The position numbers were made by a program, and so were the translations under genes. Shown piece after piece: positions 1 to 9,045 of a stretch of DNA of 64,000 nucleotides. The stretch comes from Rhodanobacter sp. FDAARGOS 1247. GTDB taxonomy: Bacteria; Pseudomonadota; Gammaproteobacteria; Xanthomonadales; Rhodanobacteraceae. A model generated the notes under the pieces. The model saw only the letters and a program-made list of their open reading frames with translations. It ran no database searches and was not told the DNA's origin. The stretch is from NCBI RefSeq assembly GCF_016889805.1, contig NZ_CP069535.1, forward strand, positions 1,984,001 to 2,048,000, in the 5' to 3' direction. Numbering within the stretch: position 1 is the first letter of the stretch; the number at the start of each line of letters is the position of its first letter.

Positions 1-399
1 GGTGACTTCGACGCGGCCCTGCGCACCTTGCAGCAGCTTTCCGCGATCGGCTTCCGCCTGGCGCTCGACGACTTCGGCACCGGCTATTCCTCGCTCGCCT
101 ATCTGCAGCAACTGCCCCTGGACGAGTTGAAGATCGATCGCTCCTTCATCGGCGCGCTGCAGGCAACCATTGCCGATCCGCTGGCCAGCTTCGTGATCGA
201 CGTAGGCCGTCGCCTCGGCATGACCACGATTGCCGAAGGCGTGGAAACGGCCGAACAGGAAGCCGTGTTGCGCGAACTGGGCTGTGACCTGATGCAGGGC
301 TACTTCATCTGCAGACCGCTGGCGGCGGACGACTTCCGGCAATGGGTCGGTCAACGAGCCGCCGCACCTGCTGTCGATGCCGTCCCCGCCGGCGCCTGA
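1..399 (+). CDS. EAL-domain c-di-GMP phosphodiesterase, 3' fragment
   Basis: This is the C-terminal 132 residues of a gene whose start lies upstream of the window; the frame is open from base 1. It carries the second half of an EAL domain, with the loop motif DDFGTGYSSL, then LKIDRSFI and the AEGVET segment, followed by the conserved MQGYFICRPL end. These hold the metal-binding DD pair and the catalytic lysine of c-di-GMP phosphodiesterases. The EAL signature itself and any sensor or GGDEF module are outside the window, so whether the enzyme is active cannot be judged. The tail after the domain is about 25 residues rich in Ala and Pro. Its neighbour, transcribed toward it, is the tRNA-Cys gene. 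Confidence 0.9.
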   Translation, partial: GDFDAALRTLQQLSAIGFRLALDDFGTGYSSLAYLQQLPLDELKIDRSFIGALQATIADPLASFVIDVGRRLGMTTIAEGVETAEQEAVLRELGCDLMQGYFICRPLAADDFRQWVGQRAAAPAVDAVPAGA

Positions 400-443
400 C
401 TCCGGCTGCGACGCGAACACGCATGGCCAGCGACGTGGCCAAC

Positions 444-467
444 AAAAAACCCGCCAGCGGCGGGTTT
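444..467 (-). terminator. Rho-independent terminator after tRNA-Cys
   Basis: A 9-bp stem (447-455 with 459-467) with a 3-base loop is followed on the minus strand by a run of six T (449-444). It sits about 30 bases past the 3' end of tRNA-Cys. On the plus strand it could also stop the EAL gene, but there the T run is short. Confidence 0.8.
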
Positions 468-495
468 CAGGGCTGCATGGCAGCCAATCGGGCAA

Positions 496-569
496 TGGAG
501 GCCTAGGTCGGAATCGAACCGGCGTACGCGGATTTGCAGTCCGCTGCATGACCACTCTGCCACCAGGCC
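496..569 (-). tRNA. tRNA-Cys (GCA)
   Basis: A full cloverleaf is readable on the minus strand: a 7-bp acceptor stem with one G-T pair, anticodon stem GCGGA/TCCGC around loop CTGCAAA (anticodon GCA, 535-537), a T-arm with GGTTCGATTCC, discriminator T and an encoded CCA (498-496). It lies in the order pgsA, tRNA-Gly, tRNA-Cys, as in E. coli pgsA-glyW-cysT. No good promoter of its own is visible, so it may depend on read-through from the tRNA-Gly gene upstream. Confidence 0.95.
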
Positions 570-611
570 ATTGCTTCGATAAACGCGACCGGAATGATCG
601 CAGCTTGTCCC

Positions 612-641
612 GAAAAAACAAAACCCCGGAAAGCCGAGGTT
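612..641 (-). terminator. Terminator after the proximal tRNA-Gly
   Basis: Stem 622-629 with 634-641 (8 bp, one G-T pair) is followed on the minus strand by TTTTG and six more T (618-613). It lies 12 bases beyond the encoded CCA of the tRNA-Gly at 654-729 and before tRNA-Cys, so it should limit read-through into tRNA-Cys. Confidence 0.7.
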
Positions 642-653
642 CTGCGTTGAAAC

Positions 654-729
<76 letters not shown>

Positions 730-742
730 ATCGGAGCCGTGA

Positions 743-770
743 ATCATACCAGAATGAACTCGCTTGTGAA
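743..770 (-). promoter_or_regulatory. Sigma70 promoter for proximal tRNA-Gly
   Basis: On the minus strand, TTCACA (770-765) is spaced 16 bp from TATGAT (748-743). Each differs from consensus at one position. The tRNA begins 14 bases downstream of the -10 hexamer. Confidence 0.65.
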
Positions 771-820
771 TAGCCTTGAGGGCAAATTCGGCAAGGGATT
801 TCATCCGGCCCGAAAACGAC

Positions 821-845
821 GAGGCCCCGAACACGTCGGGGCCTC
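821..845 (-). terminator. Hairpin terminator after the distal tRNA-Gly
   Basis: A perfect 10-bp GC-rich stem (821-830 with 836-845, loop of 5) lies 11 bases past the distal tRNA-Gly. The T tract on the minus strand is short (817-814), so termination may be partial. Confidence 0.6.
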
Positions 846-855
846 ATCTTCGAAC

Positions 856-931
<76 letters not shown>

Positions 932-944
932 ATTGGAGCCGCGC

Positions 945-972
945 ATTCTAATACGTGATGGCGGATCGTCAA
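945..972 (-). promoter_or_regulatory. Sigma70 promoter for the first tRNA-Gly
   Basis: On the minus strand, TTGACG (972-967) is followed after 16 bp by TAGAAT (950-945), each 5 of 6 to consensus. The tRNA 5' end is 14 bases downstream. The promoter lies just past the pgsA stop. Confidence 0.75.
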
Positions 973-1003
973 GCCCGGATTTGCAACAACGCGAACCGCC
1001 TGC

Positions 1004-1615
1004 TCAGGACCCGGCCTTGTCGACCGGCGACGGCTCCTGCATGTCGCTGCTGAGCAGCGGCCACGCGGCGCGCAGATAGGTCAGTCCGGACCAGATCGTC
1101 AGCACGCCGGCAATCACCAGCAGCGCTTCGCCGATGTGATAGAGCCGCAACGCCTCGGCGGCCTTCTCGTGCTGCACGATCAGCACCACCAGCGCGACCA
1201 TCTGCATCACCGTTTTCAACTTGCCGATGAAGGCGACCTTCACCGTGGCGCGCATGCCGATGCCGGCCATCCATTCGCGCAGCGCCGAAACGCTGATTTC
1301 GCGCCCCACGATCACCGCTGCCGTCACCGCCATCACGATGCCCGGCCAGCCGCCGCGGTGTGCTTCCACCAGCAGGAACAGGGTCACCGCCACCATCAGC
1401 TTGTCGGCCACCGGGTCGAGGAACGCGCCGAAGGCCGAGGTGAGTTTCATGCGCCTGGCCAGATAGCCGTCCAGCCAGTCGGTGATCGCAGCCAGCACGA
1501 ACACGATCGCCGCGGTGATGTTGTGCCCGGGGAACGGCAGGTAGAACACCGCCACCATCACCGGCAGCAAGGCAACACGGAACAGGGTCAGCCAGGTCGG
1601 CAGGTTGATGCGCAT
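1004..1615 (-). CDS. pgsA: CDP-diacylglycerol-glycerol-3-phosphate 3-phosphatidyltransferase
   Basis: PgsA makes phosphatidylglycerol phosphate from CDP-diacylglycerol and glycerol 3-phosphate in the inner membrane, the committed step to phosphatidylglycerol and cardiolipin. The CDP-alcohol phosphotransferase signature is visible around residues 42-68 as DWLDGYLARR then FGAFLDPVADK, with all the conserved Asp, Gly and Arg. Four or more hydrophobic segments are present. I chose the ATG at 1615 (203 residues) because MRINLPTWLTLFRV lines up with the E. coli start and GGAAAG precedes it; an in-frame GTG at 1648 would add 11 residues. It follows uvrC and precedes tRNA-Gly and tRNA-Cys, the conserved uvrC-pgsA-glyW-cysT order. 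Confidence 0.96.
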   Translation of the reverse strand: MRINLPTWLTLFRVALLPVMVAVFYLPFPGHNITAAIVFVLAAITDWLDGYLARRMKLTSAFGAFLDPVADKLMVAVTLFLLVEAHRGGWPGIVMAVTAAVIVGREISVSALREWMAGIGMRATVKVAFIGKLKTVMQMVALVVLIVQHEKAAEALRLYHIGEALLVIAGVLTIWSGLTYLRAAWPLLSSDMQEPSPVDKAGS

Positions 1616-1687
1616 GATTCTTTCCAGTGGTTTGCGCCAGTTTCGCACGCCGATGCGCTACTGCCGAGTGAAAGGGTTTGCCGATGT

Positions 1688-3529
1688 TCAGCCATGCAGG
1701 CTGGCGTAGATCCGTTCGGCGAGGCCGCGGTCGATGCCCTTCACCTGCATCAGTTCCTCGACGCCGGCGCCCTCGACCCCCTGCATGCCGCCGAACGCCT
1801 TCAGCAGCGCCGAGCGGCGGCGGGCGCCCACGCCCGGCACGTCTTCGAGCACGCTGCGCTCGCGGGCCTTCTCGCGGCGCTTGCGGTGGCCGCTGATGGC
1901 GAAGCGGTGAGCTTCGTCGCGCACCGCGGCAACCAGATGCAACGCGGGCGACGACGAGCCCGGGTGCAGCTCGCGTCCCGGGCTTCCCGCTTCGATCCGC
2001 GCCAGCACCAGGGTTTCCTCGCCGGCGCGCCGCCCCGGCCCCTTGGCCACGCCGACCACCTCGATGCCGATGACGCCAAGCTCCTTCAGCACGTCCAGCG
2101 CCTGCGCCACCTGCCCGCCTCCGCCGTCGATCAGCAGCACGTCGGGGCGCGCGCCCTCGCCGTCGGCCACCTTGCGGAAGCGCCGGGTCAATGCCTGATG
2201 CATCGCCGCGTAGTCGTCGCCGGGCGTGATGCCGGCGATGTTGAAACGGCGGTAGTGCGACTTTTCCGGACCTTCGGGGCCGAACACCACGCACGAGGCA
2301 ACGGTGAGTTCGCCCATCGTGTGGCTGATGTCGAAGCATTCGATGCGGCGTGGCGGCGCCTCCAGCCCGAGCAGCTTCTGCAGGTCGTCGAAGCGCGTGC
2401 CCAGGGTCTGCCGGCTGGCCAGTCGCGCGGTCAGCGAGGCCTGCGCGTTGCGCTCGGCCATCTGCAGGAACTGCGCGCGGTCGCCCCGCACGCTGGACTT
2501 CAGCTCCACCGCGCGACCGGCATGCTGGCTCAGCAACTCGGCCAGGATCGCGCGATCCGCCAGCGCCTCGCCAAGGATCAGTTCCCGCGGCACCGGCCGG
2601 TCGAGGTAATACTGCGCGATGAACTGCGTCAGCACGTCGGCCGGCTCGGCATCCAGCGGCAACCGCGGGAAGAATTCGCGCGTGCCCAGGCTGATGCCGT
2701 TGCGGAAGAACAGCACGCTGACGCAGGCCATGCCCGCCTCGATGCGGCAGGCAATCACGTCCATGTCGGCACTGGCGCCCTGCACGTGGTGCTGCGCCTG
2801 CAGCTGGCGCAGCGCGGCGACCTGGTCGCGCAGCTTCGCCGCGCGCTCGAACTGCAGCGCCTTGCTGGCCTGCTCCATCGCCTCGGCCAGCTCGTCGATC
2901 ACCGCGTTGCTGCGTCCCTCCAGGAACATCTCGGCGTGGCGCACGTCGTTGCGGTAATCCTCCACGCTGATCAGGCCCACGCACGGCGCGCTGCAGCGGC
3001 CGATCTGGTACTGCAGGCAGGGGCGCGTGCGGTTGCGGAAATAGCTGTCCTCGCACTGGCGCACCTTGAACAGCTTCTGCATCAGGCTGAGGCTCTCGCG
3101 CACCGCGTAAGTGCTGGGATACGGCCCGAAGTAGCGTCCCGGCAGGTTTTTCGCACCGCGATGGAAGGCCAGCCGCGGATAGTCCTCGCCGCTGGACAGG
3201 TAGATGTACGGATAACTCTTGTCGTCGCGCAGCAGGATGTTGTAACGCGGCTTCAGCGACTTGATCAGCTGCGATTCCAGCAGCAGCGCCTCGCCCTCGG
3301 TACGCGTCACGGTGATCTCGACGCGGGCGATCTGCGCCACCATTGCCGCGATGCGCGGTTCCATCCGTGGCTTCAGGAAGTAGCTGCTGACGCGTTTCCT
3401 GAGGTTGCCGGCCTTGCCCACGTAAAGCAGCTCACCCGCTGCATCGAAGTGGCGATAGACACCGGGGGCGGAAGTGAGCGTACGGACGAAGGCCTTGCCG
3501 TCGAAGGGGGGCGGTTGCGCGGGCTGCAT
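1688..3529 (-). CDS. uvrC: Excinuclease ABC subunit C
   Basis: UvrC makes the 3' and 5' incisions around bulky DNA lesions after UvrA/UvrB loading. At 613 residues it is full length. A GIY-YIG nuclease domain opens the protein (GVY near residue 18, LYVGKA near 35), the UvrB-binding UVR motif lies near 205-240 (LQFERAAKLRDQVAALRQL), and the C-terminal RNase H-like nuclease holds IECFDISH near 370. The end carries tandem helix-hairpin-helix motifs (LEDVPGVGARRRSALLKAFG). It lies between kdsB and pgsA on the same strand with 38- and 72-base gaps. Confidence 0.97.
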   Translation of the reverse strand: MQPAQPPPFDGKAFVRTLTSAPGVYRHFDAAGELLYVGKAGNLRKRVSSYFLKPRMEPRIAAMVAQIARVEITVTRTEGEALLLESQLIKSLKPRYNILLRDDKSYPYIYLSSGEDYPRLAFHRGAKNLPGRYFGPYPSTYAVRESLSLMQKLFKVRQCEDSYFRNRTRPCLQYQIGRCSAPCVGLISVEDYRNDVRHAEMFLEGRSNAVIDELAEAMEQASKALQFERAAKLRDQVAALRQLQAQHHVQGASADMDVIACRIEAGMACVSVLFFRNGISLGTREFFPRLPLDAEPADVLTQFIAQYYLDRPVPRELILGEALADRAILAELLSQHAGRAVELKSSVRGDRAQFLQMAERNAQASLTARLASRQTLGTRFDDLQKLLGLEAPPRRIECFDISHTMGELTVASCVVFGPEGPEKSHYRRFNIAGITPGDDYAAMHQALTRRFRKVADGEGARPDVLLIDGGGGQVAQALDVLKELGVIGIEVVGVAKGPGRRAGEETLVLARIEAGSPGRELHPGSSSPALHLVAAVRDEAHRFAISGHRKRREKARERSVLEDVPGVGARRRSALLKAFGGMQGVEGAGVEELMQVKGIDRGLAERIYASLHG

Positions 3530-3567
3530 GGGACGATTCTAGAGGGCGGCCCGATCGATATGGTGGC

Positions 3568-4347
3568 TTAGTGCTGCGTGCGCAACCACTGCTCGGCGCG
3601 CTCCAGGTCGGCCTGGGTATCGATGCCGGGCGGGAACGGTTCGGGGGTCAGTCGCACCGCGATCGCGTGGCCGTGTTCCAGTACGCGCAATTGTTCCAGC
3701 GACTCGGCCTGCTCCAGTGGCGTGCGCGACAGGCGCGTGTAGCGGTCCAGGAAACCGGCGCGATAGGCGTAGATGCCGATGTGCCGCAGGAACGGCAGGC
3801 CCGACGGCAAGCTGTGTCGATCACCGGCGAACGCATCGCGCGCCCACGGTATCGGCGCACGACTGAAGTACAGCGCGTGTCCGTTCGCCGCACGAACCAG
3901 CTTCACCACGTTCGGATCGAACAGTTCCTCGGCGTCGATGATCGGCGTGGCCAGCGTGGCCATCGGCGCGTCGTCGCCGGCCAGCGCCTGCGCCACCGCG
4001 CGAATGCCCGCGGCCGGGGCGAACGGCTCGTCACCCTGCAGGTTCACCACGATGCTGTCCGCGCTCCAGCCGTAATGCAGCGCGCATTCGGCCAGCCGGT
4101 CACTGCCCGAGGCGTGGTCCGCGCGGGTCATGCAGATATCGATGCCGGCCTGCCCGGCCAGCGCATCGGCGATCCGCGCATCGTCCACCGCCACCACGAT
4201 CTGGGCGGCGCCGGCCTGCAAGGCGCGTTGTGCCACGCGCACCACCATCGGAATGCCGTCGATCTCGCGCAGCGGCTTGCCCGGCAGGCGGGTCGAGCCG
4301 TAACGGGCGGGAATCGCCACGATGAAGGGAGGTACGACGTTCGACAT
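3568..4347 (-). CDS. kdsB: 3-deoxy-manno-octulosonate cytidylyltransferase
   Basis: KdsB activates Kdo with CTP to give CMP-Kdo, the donor for the inner core of lipopolysaccharide. The 259-residue protein has the nucleotidyltransferase start [15 protein letters not shown] (residues 12-26) and the conserved VVNLQGDEP (near 100) that binds the substrate and Mg2+. The length matches the family. It is the third gene of a minus-strand run serC-pheA-aroA-kdsB, 57 bases past aroA. In many gammaproteobacteria kdsB is elsewhere, next to lpxK, so this placement is lineage-specific. Confidence 0.96.
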   Translation of the reverse strand: MSNVVPPFIVAIPARYGSTRLPGKPLREIDGIPMVVRVAQRALQAGAAQIVVAVDDARIADALAGQAGIDICMTRADHASGSDRLAECALHYGWSADSIVVNLQGDEPFAPAAGIRAVAQALAGDDAPMATLATPIIDAEELFDPNVVKLVRAANGHALYFSRAPIPWARDAFAGDRHSLPSGLPFLRHIGIYAYRAGFLDRYTRLSRTPLEQAESLEQLRVLEHGHAIAVRLTPEPFPPGIDTQADLERAEQWLRTQH

Positions 4348-4404
4348 GGATAAAACCTTCAGCAGCCCGGACCAATGCCACCAAGATACAGCCTGCGCGG
4401 CGGC

Positions 4405-5715
4405 TCAGTCCGCATCGCGCAGGTCGAAACCGCAACCGTTGGACAGCGTCACGAAGCCCGGGAACGAAGTGGCGACATGGCTGCAGTCATTGATCCGCAC
4501 CGGTGCGTCGGCGACCAGCCCGGCCACCGCGAAGCTCATCGCGATGCGGTGGTCGAGATGGCTGTCCACCGCGCCACCGGCCAGCCGGCCGCCGTGGATG
4601 ATCGCGCCATCGGGCGTTTCCTCGATGCGCGCGCCGAGCGCCCGCAGGCCCGCGGCCATGGTCGCGATGCGATCGGATTCCTTCACCCGCAGCTCGGCGG
4701 CGCCCCGGATCACTGTACGACCGGAAGCCACCGCCGCCGCGATGAACAAGGCGGGGAACTCGTCGATCATGTCCGGCACGATCGACTCCGGCAGCTCGAC
4801 ACCGTGCAACGCGGCGTGGCGCACCACGAGGTCGCCGACGGGCTCGCCGCCGGCTTCGCGCTCGTGTTCGACGGTGATGTCCGCCCCCATCAGCCGCAGC
4901 GCCTGCAGCAGGCCGGTGCGACGCGGGTTGAGCCCCACGCCGGGCAGGCGCAACGCCGAACCGGGCACGATGCTGGCAGCGACCAGGAAGAACGCGGCCG
5001 AGGAAAAGTCCGCCGGCACGTCGACATCCCGGGCGCGCAGCACGTGTCCGCCTTCGAGTCTCGCCTGGCCCGGCGCAAACACGATCGGCCAGCCGAACGC
5101 CGCCAGCATGCGTTCGGTGTAGTCGCGGGTCGGGTGCGGTTCGATGATTTCCGTTTCGCCCGTGGCATACAGCCCGGCCAGCAGCAGGGCCGACTTCACC
5201 TGGGCGCTGGCCACCGGCAGCTCGTAGCGGATACCGCGCAGCGGCTGCCCACCATGGACGTCCAATGGTGGCAGGCCATCATGGCTATCGATGCGTGCGC
5301 CCATCAGCGCCAGCGGATCGGTCACCCGGCGCATCGGTCGTTTCGACAGGGACGCATCGCCGACCAGCGTGCTGTCGAACGCCTGCCCCGCCAGCAGGCC
5401 GGCGAGCAGGCGCATGCCGGTGCCGGCGTTGCCGCAATCCAGCGGCAGCGTGGTGCCGCGCAGACCGTGCAGGCCCACGCCGTGCACCACGCGCTCGCCG
5501 GCCGACGGCGTCTCGATGTGCACGCCCAGTTGCGCCAGCACGGCGGCGGTGGCCCGGGTGTCCTCGCCTTCGAGGAAGCCATGAATATGCGAGGTGCCCT
5601 CGGCGATGGCCGCCAGCATCAGCGCACGATGGGACACCGACTTGTCGCCGGGCACGGTGACGCTGCCTTGCAACGCGCCGCCCGGCCGGCTGCTCCAGTC
5701 GAGCCGGCCGCTCAA
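4405..5715 (-). CDS. aroA: 3-phosphoshikimate 1-carboxyvinyltransferase (EPSP synthase)
   Basis: AroA transfers enolpyruvyl from PEP to shikimate 3-phosphate, the sixth step of the shikimate pathway. The 436-residue protein carries the N-terminal GDKSVSHRALM motif (residues 23-33) and LDCGNAGTGMRLLAG (near 93-107), and the C-terminal RVKESDRI motif. The start is a TTG at 5715 that overlaps the pheA stop as TTGA, so translation is probably coupled to pheA; no nearby ATG gives an intact substrate-binding start. It sits between pheA and kdsB. Confidence 0.96.
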   Translation of the reverse strand: MSGRLDWSSRPGGALQGSVTVPGDKSVSHRALMLAAIAEGTSHIHGFLEGEDTRATAAVLAQLGVHIETPSAGERVVHGVGLHGLRGTTLPLDCGNAGTGMRLLAGLLAGQAFDSTLVGDASLSKRPMRRVTDPLALMGARIDSHDGLPPLDVHGGQPLRGIRYELPVASAQVKSALLLAGLYATGETEIIEPHPTRDYTERMLAAFGWPIVFAPGQARLEGGHVLRARDVDVPADFSSAAFFLVAASIVPGSALRLPGVGLNPRRTGLLQALRLMGADITVEHEREAGGEPVGDLVVRHAALHGVELPESIVPDMIDEFPALFIAAAVASGRTVIRGAAELRVKESDRIATMAAGLRALGARIEETPDGAIIHGGRLAGGAVDSHLDHRIAMSFAVAGLVADAPVRINDCSHVATSFPGFVTLSNGCGFDLRDAD

Positions 5716-6800
5716 GGCAGCGCCACCGGATACGAACCCAGCACGCGCACGGTGGCCGCCGAGGCGCCGATGTCCTGCACCGCGGCCTGCAGCGAGCCTT
5801 CATCGATATGCCCTGAAACGTCGATGAAGAATGCGTACTGCCACTTGCCGGTATGCGCCGGCCGCGACTCGATCCGGTTCAGGCTGACGCCGTGTTTCGC
5901 GAACGGGCTGAGCACGTCGTACAGCGCGCCGGGCTTGTCGTTGACCGTGATCAGCAGCGAGGTGCGGTCATTGCCCGAGGGCGGGAACAGCGACCGGCCG
6001 ATCACCAGGAAGCGCGTGGTGTTGTCGGCGCGATCCTCGATGCCCTTCGCCACGGTCTTGAGGCCGTAGACCTTGCCCGCGGTCTCGCCCGCGATCGCCG
6101 CCGCATCGTCGGCATGACGGGCCAGCCGCGCCGCTTCGGCATTGCTGCCCACCGCGATGCACTCCACCTCGGGCAGGTTGAGGCGCAGCCAAGTCTTGCA
6201 CTGCTGCAGCGACTGGGCATGGGCGTAGACGCGCCTGACGTCCTCCGGCTTCCCGGTGAGCGAATGCAGGCACTGGTGCACGCGCAGCTCGACCTCGCCG
6301 CAGATCGTGGCTTCGGAGGTGAGGAACATGTCCAGCGTCACCTGGATCATGCCCTGCCCCGAATTCTCCACCGGCACCACGCCGAAATCGGCATGCCCGG
6401 CGGCGACCTCCTGGAACACTTCCTCGATGCTGCCCAGCGGCAAGCCGTAGGCCGCGTGACCGAAATGCTTGCGCACCGCCTGTTCGCTGAAGGTGCCTTC
6501 CGGCCCCAGGAAGCCGATCTTCAGCGGGTCTTCCTGGGCCAGGCAGGACGACATGATCTCGCGGAACAGGCGCACCATCTCGGTATCGGAGAGCGGGCCG
6601 TCGTTGCGGTCCACCACCATGCGCAGGACATGCGCCTCGCGCTCGGGTCGGTAATAGTCGATCGCGGAAAGACCTTCGCCCTTCACCTTGGCCACCGTGC
6701 GCGCATGGTTGGCGCGCTCGGAGATCAGCTGCTGGATCTGCCGGTCGATGCTGTCGATGCGCTCGCGCATCTCGCCCAGCGGGGTTTTTGAATCGGTCAT
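5712..6800 (-). CDS. pheA: Bifunctional chorismate mutase / prephenate dehydratase (P-protein)
   Basis: This enzyme converts chorismate to prephenate and then to phenylpyruvate for phenylalanine synthesis. The 362-residue protein has an AroQ-type chorismate mutase at about residues 5-90, prephenate dehydratase at about 95-270 (starting IGFLGPEGTFSEQA), and an ACT domain at about 280-355 with the feedback-binding ESRP motif (NRIESRP). Phenylalanine inhibition is therefore expected. The gene overlaps aroA by 4 bases and follows serC after 93 bases. Two copies of the palindrome GGACGTCC lie just upstream. Confidence 0.97.
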   Translation of the reverse strand: MTDSKTPLGEMRERIDSIDRQIQQLISERANHARTVAKVKGEGLSAIDYYRPEREAHVLRMVVDRNDGPLSDTEMVRLFREIMSSCLAQEDPLKIGFLGPEGTFSEQAVRKHFGHAAYGLPLGSIEEVFQEVAAGHADFGVVPVENSGQGMIQVTLDMFLTSEATICGEVELRVHQCLHSLTGKPEDVRRVYAHAQSLQQCKTWLRLNLPEVECIAVGSNAEAARLARHADDAAAIAGETAGKVYGLKTVAKGIEDRADNTTRFLVIGRSLFPPSGNDRTSLLITVNDKPGALYDVLSPFAKHGVSLNRIESRPAHTGKWQYAFFIDVSGHIDEGSLQAAVQDIGASAATVRVLGSYPVALP

Positions 6801-6824
6801 GATGCGATCACTGTCTGAATGAAT

Positions 6825-6847
6825 GGACGTCCGGATGATGGACGTCC
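6825..6847. repeat. Two direct copies of a GGACGTCC palindrome upstream of pheA
   Basis: The decamer ATGGACGTCC occurs at 6823-6832 and 6838-6847, each containing the self-complementary octamer GGACGTCC, with centres 15 bp apart. They lie 25-47 bases before the pheA ATG, in the serC-pheA gap. The form suggests a dimer-binding operator or a hairpin, but no regulator can be named from sequence. Confidence 0.45.
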
Positions 6848-6893
6848 AAATGGAGAAGCTGCATCCTGCCTGAAAAACGCCGTCTGCGCCTGC

Positions 6894-7994
6894 TCAACCG
6901 TGCCGGCGGGCAAAATCGCCCATGAATTCGACCAGGGTCTCGACGGCCGCCAGCGGCACCGCGTTGTACAGCGAGGCGCGCATGCCGCCCAGCGCCTTGT
7001 GTCCCTTCAGCGCCAGCAGGCCGGCGGCGTCCGACTCCTGCAGGAACGCGGCATCCAGCGCCGTGTCATGCAGGTCGAAGCGGACGTTCATGCGCGAACG
7101 GGCGGCGGGATCGACCGGGTTGCGGTAATAGCCGTCCGAACCGTCGATGGCGCCGTACAGCAAGCCGGCCTTGGCCCGATTCAGGTCGGCCATCGCGGCG
7201 ACGCCGCCCTGCTCCAGCAGCCACTGGAAGGTCAGTCCGGCCAGGTACCAGCCCCAGGTGTTCGGCGTGTTGAGCATGGAGTCGGCGGCGGCGTGCTCGG
7301 CGTAGCGGAAGATCCGCGCCATCGGCCGGCCCGCGCGCTGCAGCAGGTCGCGGCGGATGATCATCACCACCAGGCCGGACGGCCCGATGTTCTTCTGCGC
7401 GCCGGCGTAGATCAGCCCGAAACGGCTGACGTCGAGCGATTCGGACAGGATGTTCGAGGACAGGTCGGCCACCAGCGGCACCGCCTCGCCGACATCGGGG
7501 ACGTCATGGAATTCGACGCCGTGGATCGTCTCGTTCGGCGTGTAATGCACATAGGCGGCGCGCGGATCGAGCTGCCAGCTGTCGCGCGGCGGCAGCCTGA
7601 GATAGTCGTCCGCGGCGCTGCTGGCCGCCACATTCACCCGCACGTACGCACCGGCTTCGCTGGCGGCCTTGGCGCTCCAGTGTCCGCTGACGATGTAGTC
7701 GGCGCCGTCGTCCGGGCCGGCCAGGTTCATCGGGATCTGCGCGAAGTGCTGGGTCGCGCCGCCTTGCAGGAACAGCACGGCGTAATCGGCCGGGATCTGC
7801 ATCAAGCTGCGCAGGTCGGCTTCGGCCTGGGCCGCCATCGAGATGAAGCGCTTGCCGCGGTGCGACTGCTCCATCACCGAGGCGCCACTGCCGTTCCAGT
7901 CCAGCAGTTCGCGCTGTGCGCGTTCGAGTACCGCCGGGGGCAAGGCCGCCGGACCGGCGCTGAAGTTCCAGACTCTGCTCACGTGCGCCTGCAT
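6894..7994 (-). CDS. serC: Phosphoserine aminotransferase
   Basis: SerC transaminates 3-phosphohydroxypyruvate to phosphoserine, and 3-hydroxy-4-phosphohydroxythreonine in PLP synthesis. The 366-residue protein begins with the family's [10 protein letters not shown] (residues 10-19), and the PLP lysine is in the [12 protein letters not shown] motif near residue 200. The ATG at 7994 is at the expected place before the NFSAGP box. The order serC-pheA-aroA is a widespread proteobacterial cluster supplying serine and aromatic amino acids. Confidence 0.97.
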   Translation of the reverse strand: MQAHVSRVWNFSAGPAALPPAVLERAQRELLDWNGSGASVMEQSHRGKRFISMAAQAEADLRSLMQIPADYAVLFLQGGATQHFAQIPMNLAGPDDGADYIVSGHWSAKAASEAGAYVRVNVAASSAADDYLRLPPRDSWQLDPRAAYVHYTPNETIHGVEFHDVPDVGEAVPLVADLSSNILSESLDVSRFGLIYAGAQKNIGPSGLVVMIIRRDLLQRAGRPMARIFRYAEHAAADSMLNTPNTWGWYLAGLTFQWLLEQGGVAAMADLNRAKAGLLYGAIDGSDGYYRNPVDPAARSRMNVRFDLHDTALDAAFLQESDAAGLLALKGHKALGGMRASLYNAVPLAAVETLVEFMGDFARRHG

Positions 7995-8066
7995 CCCGTT
8001 GGAAGTGTGTCCGGCATTATGCCGCGGCGCAGCATGGCGCGGTCAACTGCCACGACGCAGGCAGGC

Positions 8067-8834
8067 TCAGAACCGGATCAGCAGGACCAGGGCGATGCCG
8101 AGAGCCAGCACGGCGGCGGTGACGATCAGCCACCAGACCTCGCTGGTCGGGCCCGCCGATTCTTCCGGCAGCGGCTGCGGCCACGATTCGGCCATCACGA
8201 TCTCCGGCTCCGGCTCCATGCCCGGACCGTCGATCACGAAGCGATGCATGGCCACGCCGATCTGGTCGCCGGGCAGCAAGGCCAGTTTCTGCACGGCCGT
8301 GCCATTGACCCGCAGCGGATGACGCTCGCAGGCACGCAGGTTTTCCAGCCACAACTGGCCGCTTTCCCAGAAAATACGCAGCACCACCACGTCGCCTTGT
8401 GGCAACTCCAGCGGGCAATGGCCTGGCGAGCCGAGTTCCAGCCCGCCTTCCAGCGACAGCACCCGGCCAGACAACGGGCCCGCGACGGCGCGCAAGGCCA
8501 CCGTGCAACGCCCCTGCCCGGAAACCTGCGGCGAGGCGCGCCCCGCGGGGTCTTCGTCGGAACGCAGCAGCATGCGGCAGTCGCCGACGCTGATCACGTC
8601 GCCCGCGCGCAACAGGGCCTGCTCACGCACCGGACGCGCGTTGACATGGATGCGATCCGCCGACGGCAGCACCTGCAACACCCAGCCGCGGCGATCCTGA
8701 TGAATCCGCAGATGTTCGGGCGCCGCCTGGCCGGAGGCCAGCACGAGGTCGTTGTGGGCAGCGCTGCCGATCCGCAACAGCGCCTGCGTCCAGTGAAAGT
8801 CTTCACGGGCCGCATTGGGAAATTCGATACGCAT
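8067..8834 (-). CDS. Tail-anchored FHA-domain protein
   Basis: A 255-residue protein with a forkhead-associated (phosphothreonine-binding) fold at about residues 15-95 (LRIGS, NDLVL, HLRIH, then VNARPV and LRAGDVISVG). A second, more degenerate FHA-like segment spans about 105-205, ending LLPGDQIGVAMHRFVIDG. A Pro/Glu-rich linker leads to one hydrophobic helix at the extreme C terminus (WWLIVTAAVLALGIALVLLI), so it is probably anchored in the inner membrane facing the cytoplasm. I start it at the ATG at 8834, where the FHA fold begins; an in-frame start at 8903 would add 23 residues without domain signal. Partner kinase is not in the window. Its start lies about 80 bases from the paired palindromes. 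Confidence 0.85.
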   Translation of the reverse strand: MRIEFPNAAREDFHWTQALLRIGSAAHNDLVLASGQAAPEHLRIHQDRRGWVLQVLPSADRIHVNARPVREQALLRAGDVISVGDCRMLLRSDEDPAGRASPQVSGQGRCTVALRAVAGPLSGRVLSLEGGLELGSPGHCPLELPQGDVVVLRIFWESGQLWLENLRACERHPLRVNGTAVQKLALLPGDQIGVAMHRFVIDGPGMEPEPEIVMAESWPQPLPEESAGPTSEVWWLIVTAAVLALGIALVLLIRF

Positions 8835-8918
8835 GGATGAACCGGTCAAAGGACCGCGAAACTCTATCATGTGACCCCGTGCCATCAAGGCAACGCTGAC
8901 CAAGTGTCACCACCGTCA

Positions 8919-9016
8919 CCCACCCTCTCTGTCCGCAGACCACAGGACCGTCGGCGAAGGCAGACTGGCCGTCTGTCGAGGCGACGGACCGAAGGTATGC
9001 GGACAGAGAGGGTGGG
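8919..9016. repeat. 98-bp palindromic element, unit 1
   Basis: A perfect 19-bp inverted repeat (8919-8937 with 8998-9016) encloses nested stems: CCGTCG/CGACGG (8948-8953, 8982-8987) and CAGAC/GTCTG (8961-8965, 8971-8975) around TGGCC. It is non-coding and lies between the divergent FHA and PHA-system genes. Its core AGACTGGCCGTCT reappears inverted in unit 2. It resembles an extragenic palindrome or small non-autonomous element. Confidence 0.8.
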
Positions 9017-9045
9017 CCTCAACCTTTGAATCTGAAATGAGGGGG

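Noticed and set aside
1136..3571. A plus-strand frame of over 800 codons antisense to uvrC and pgsA.
   Set aside because: Opposite full-length uvrC; composition is typical of an antisense frame in high-GC DNA.
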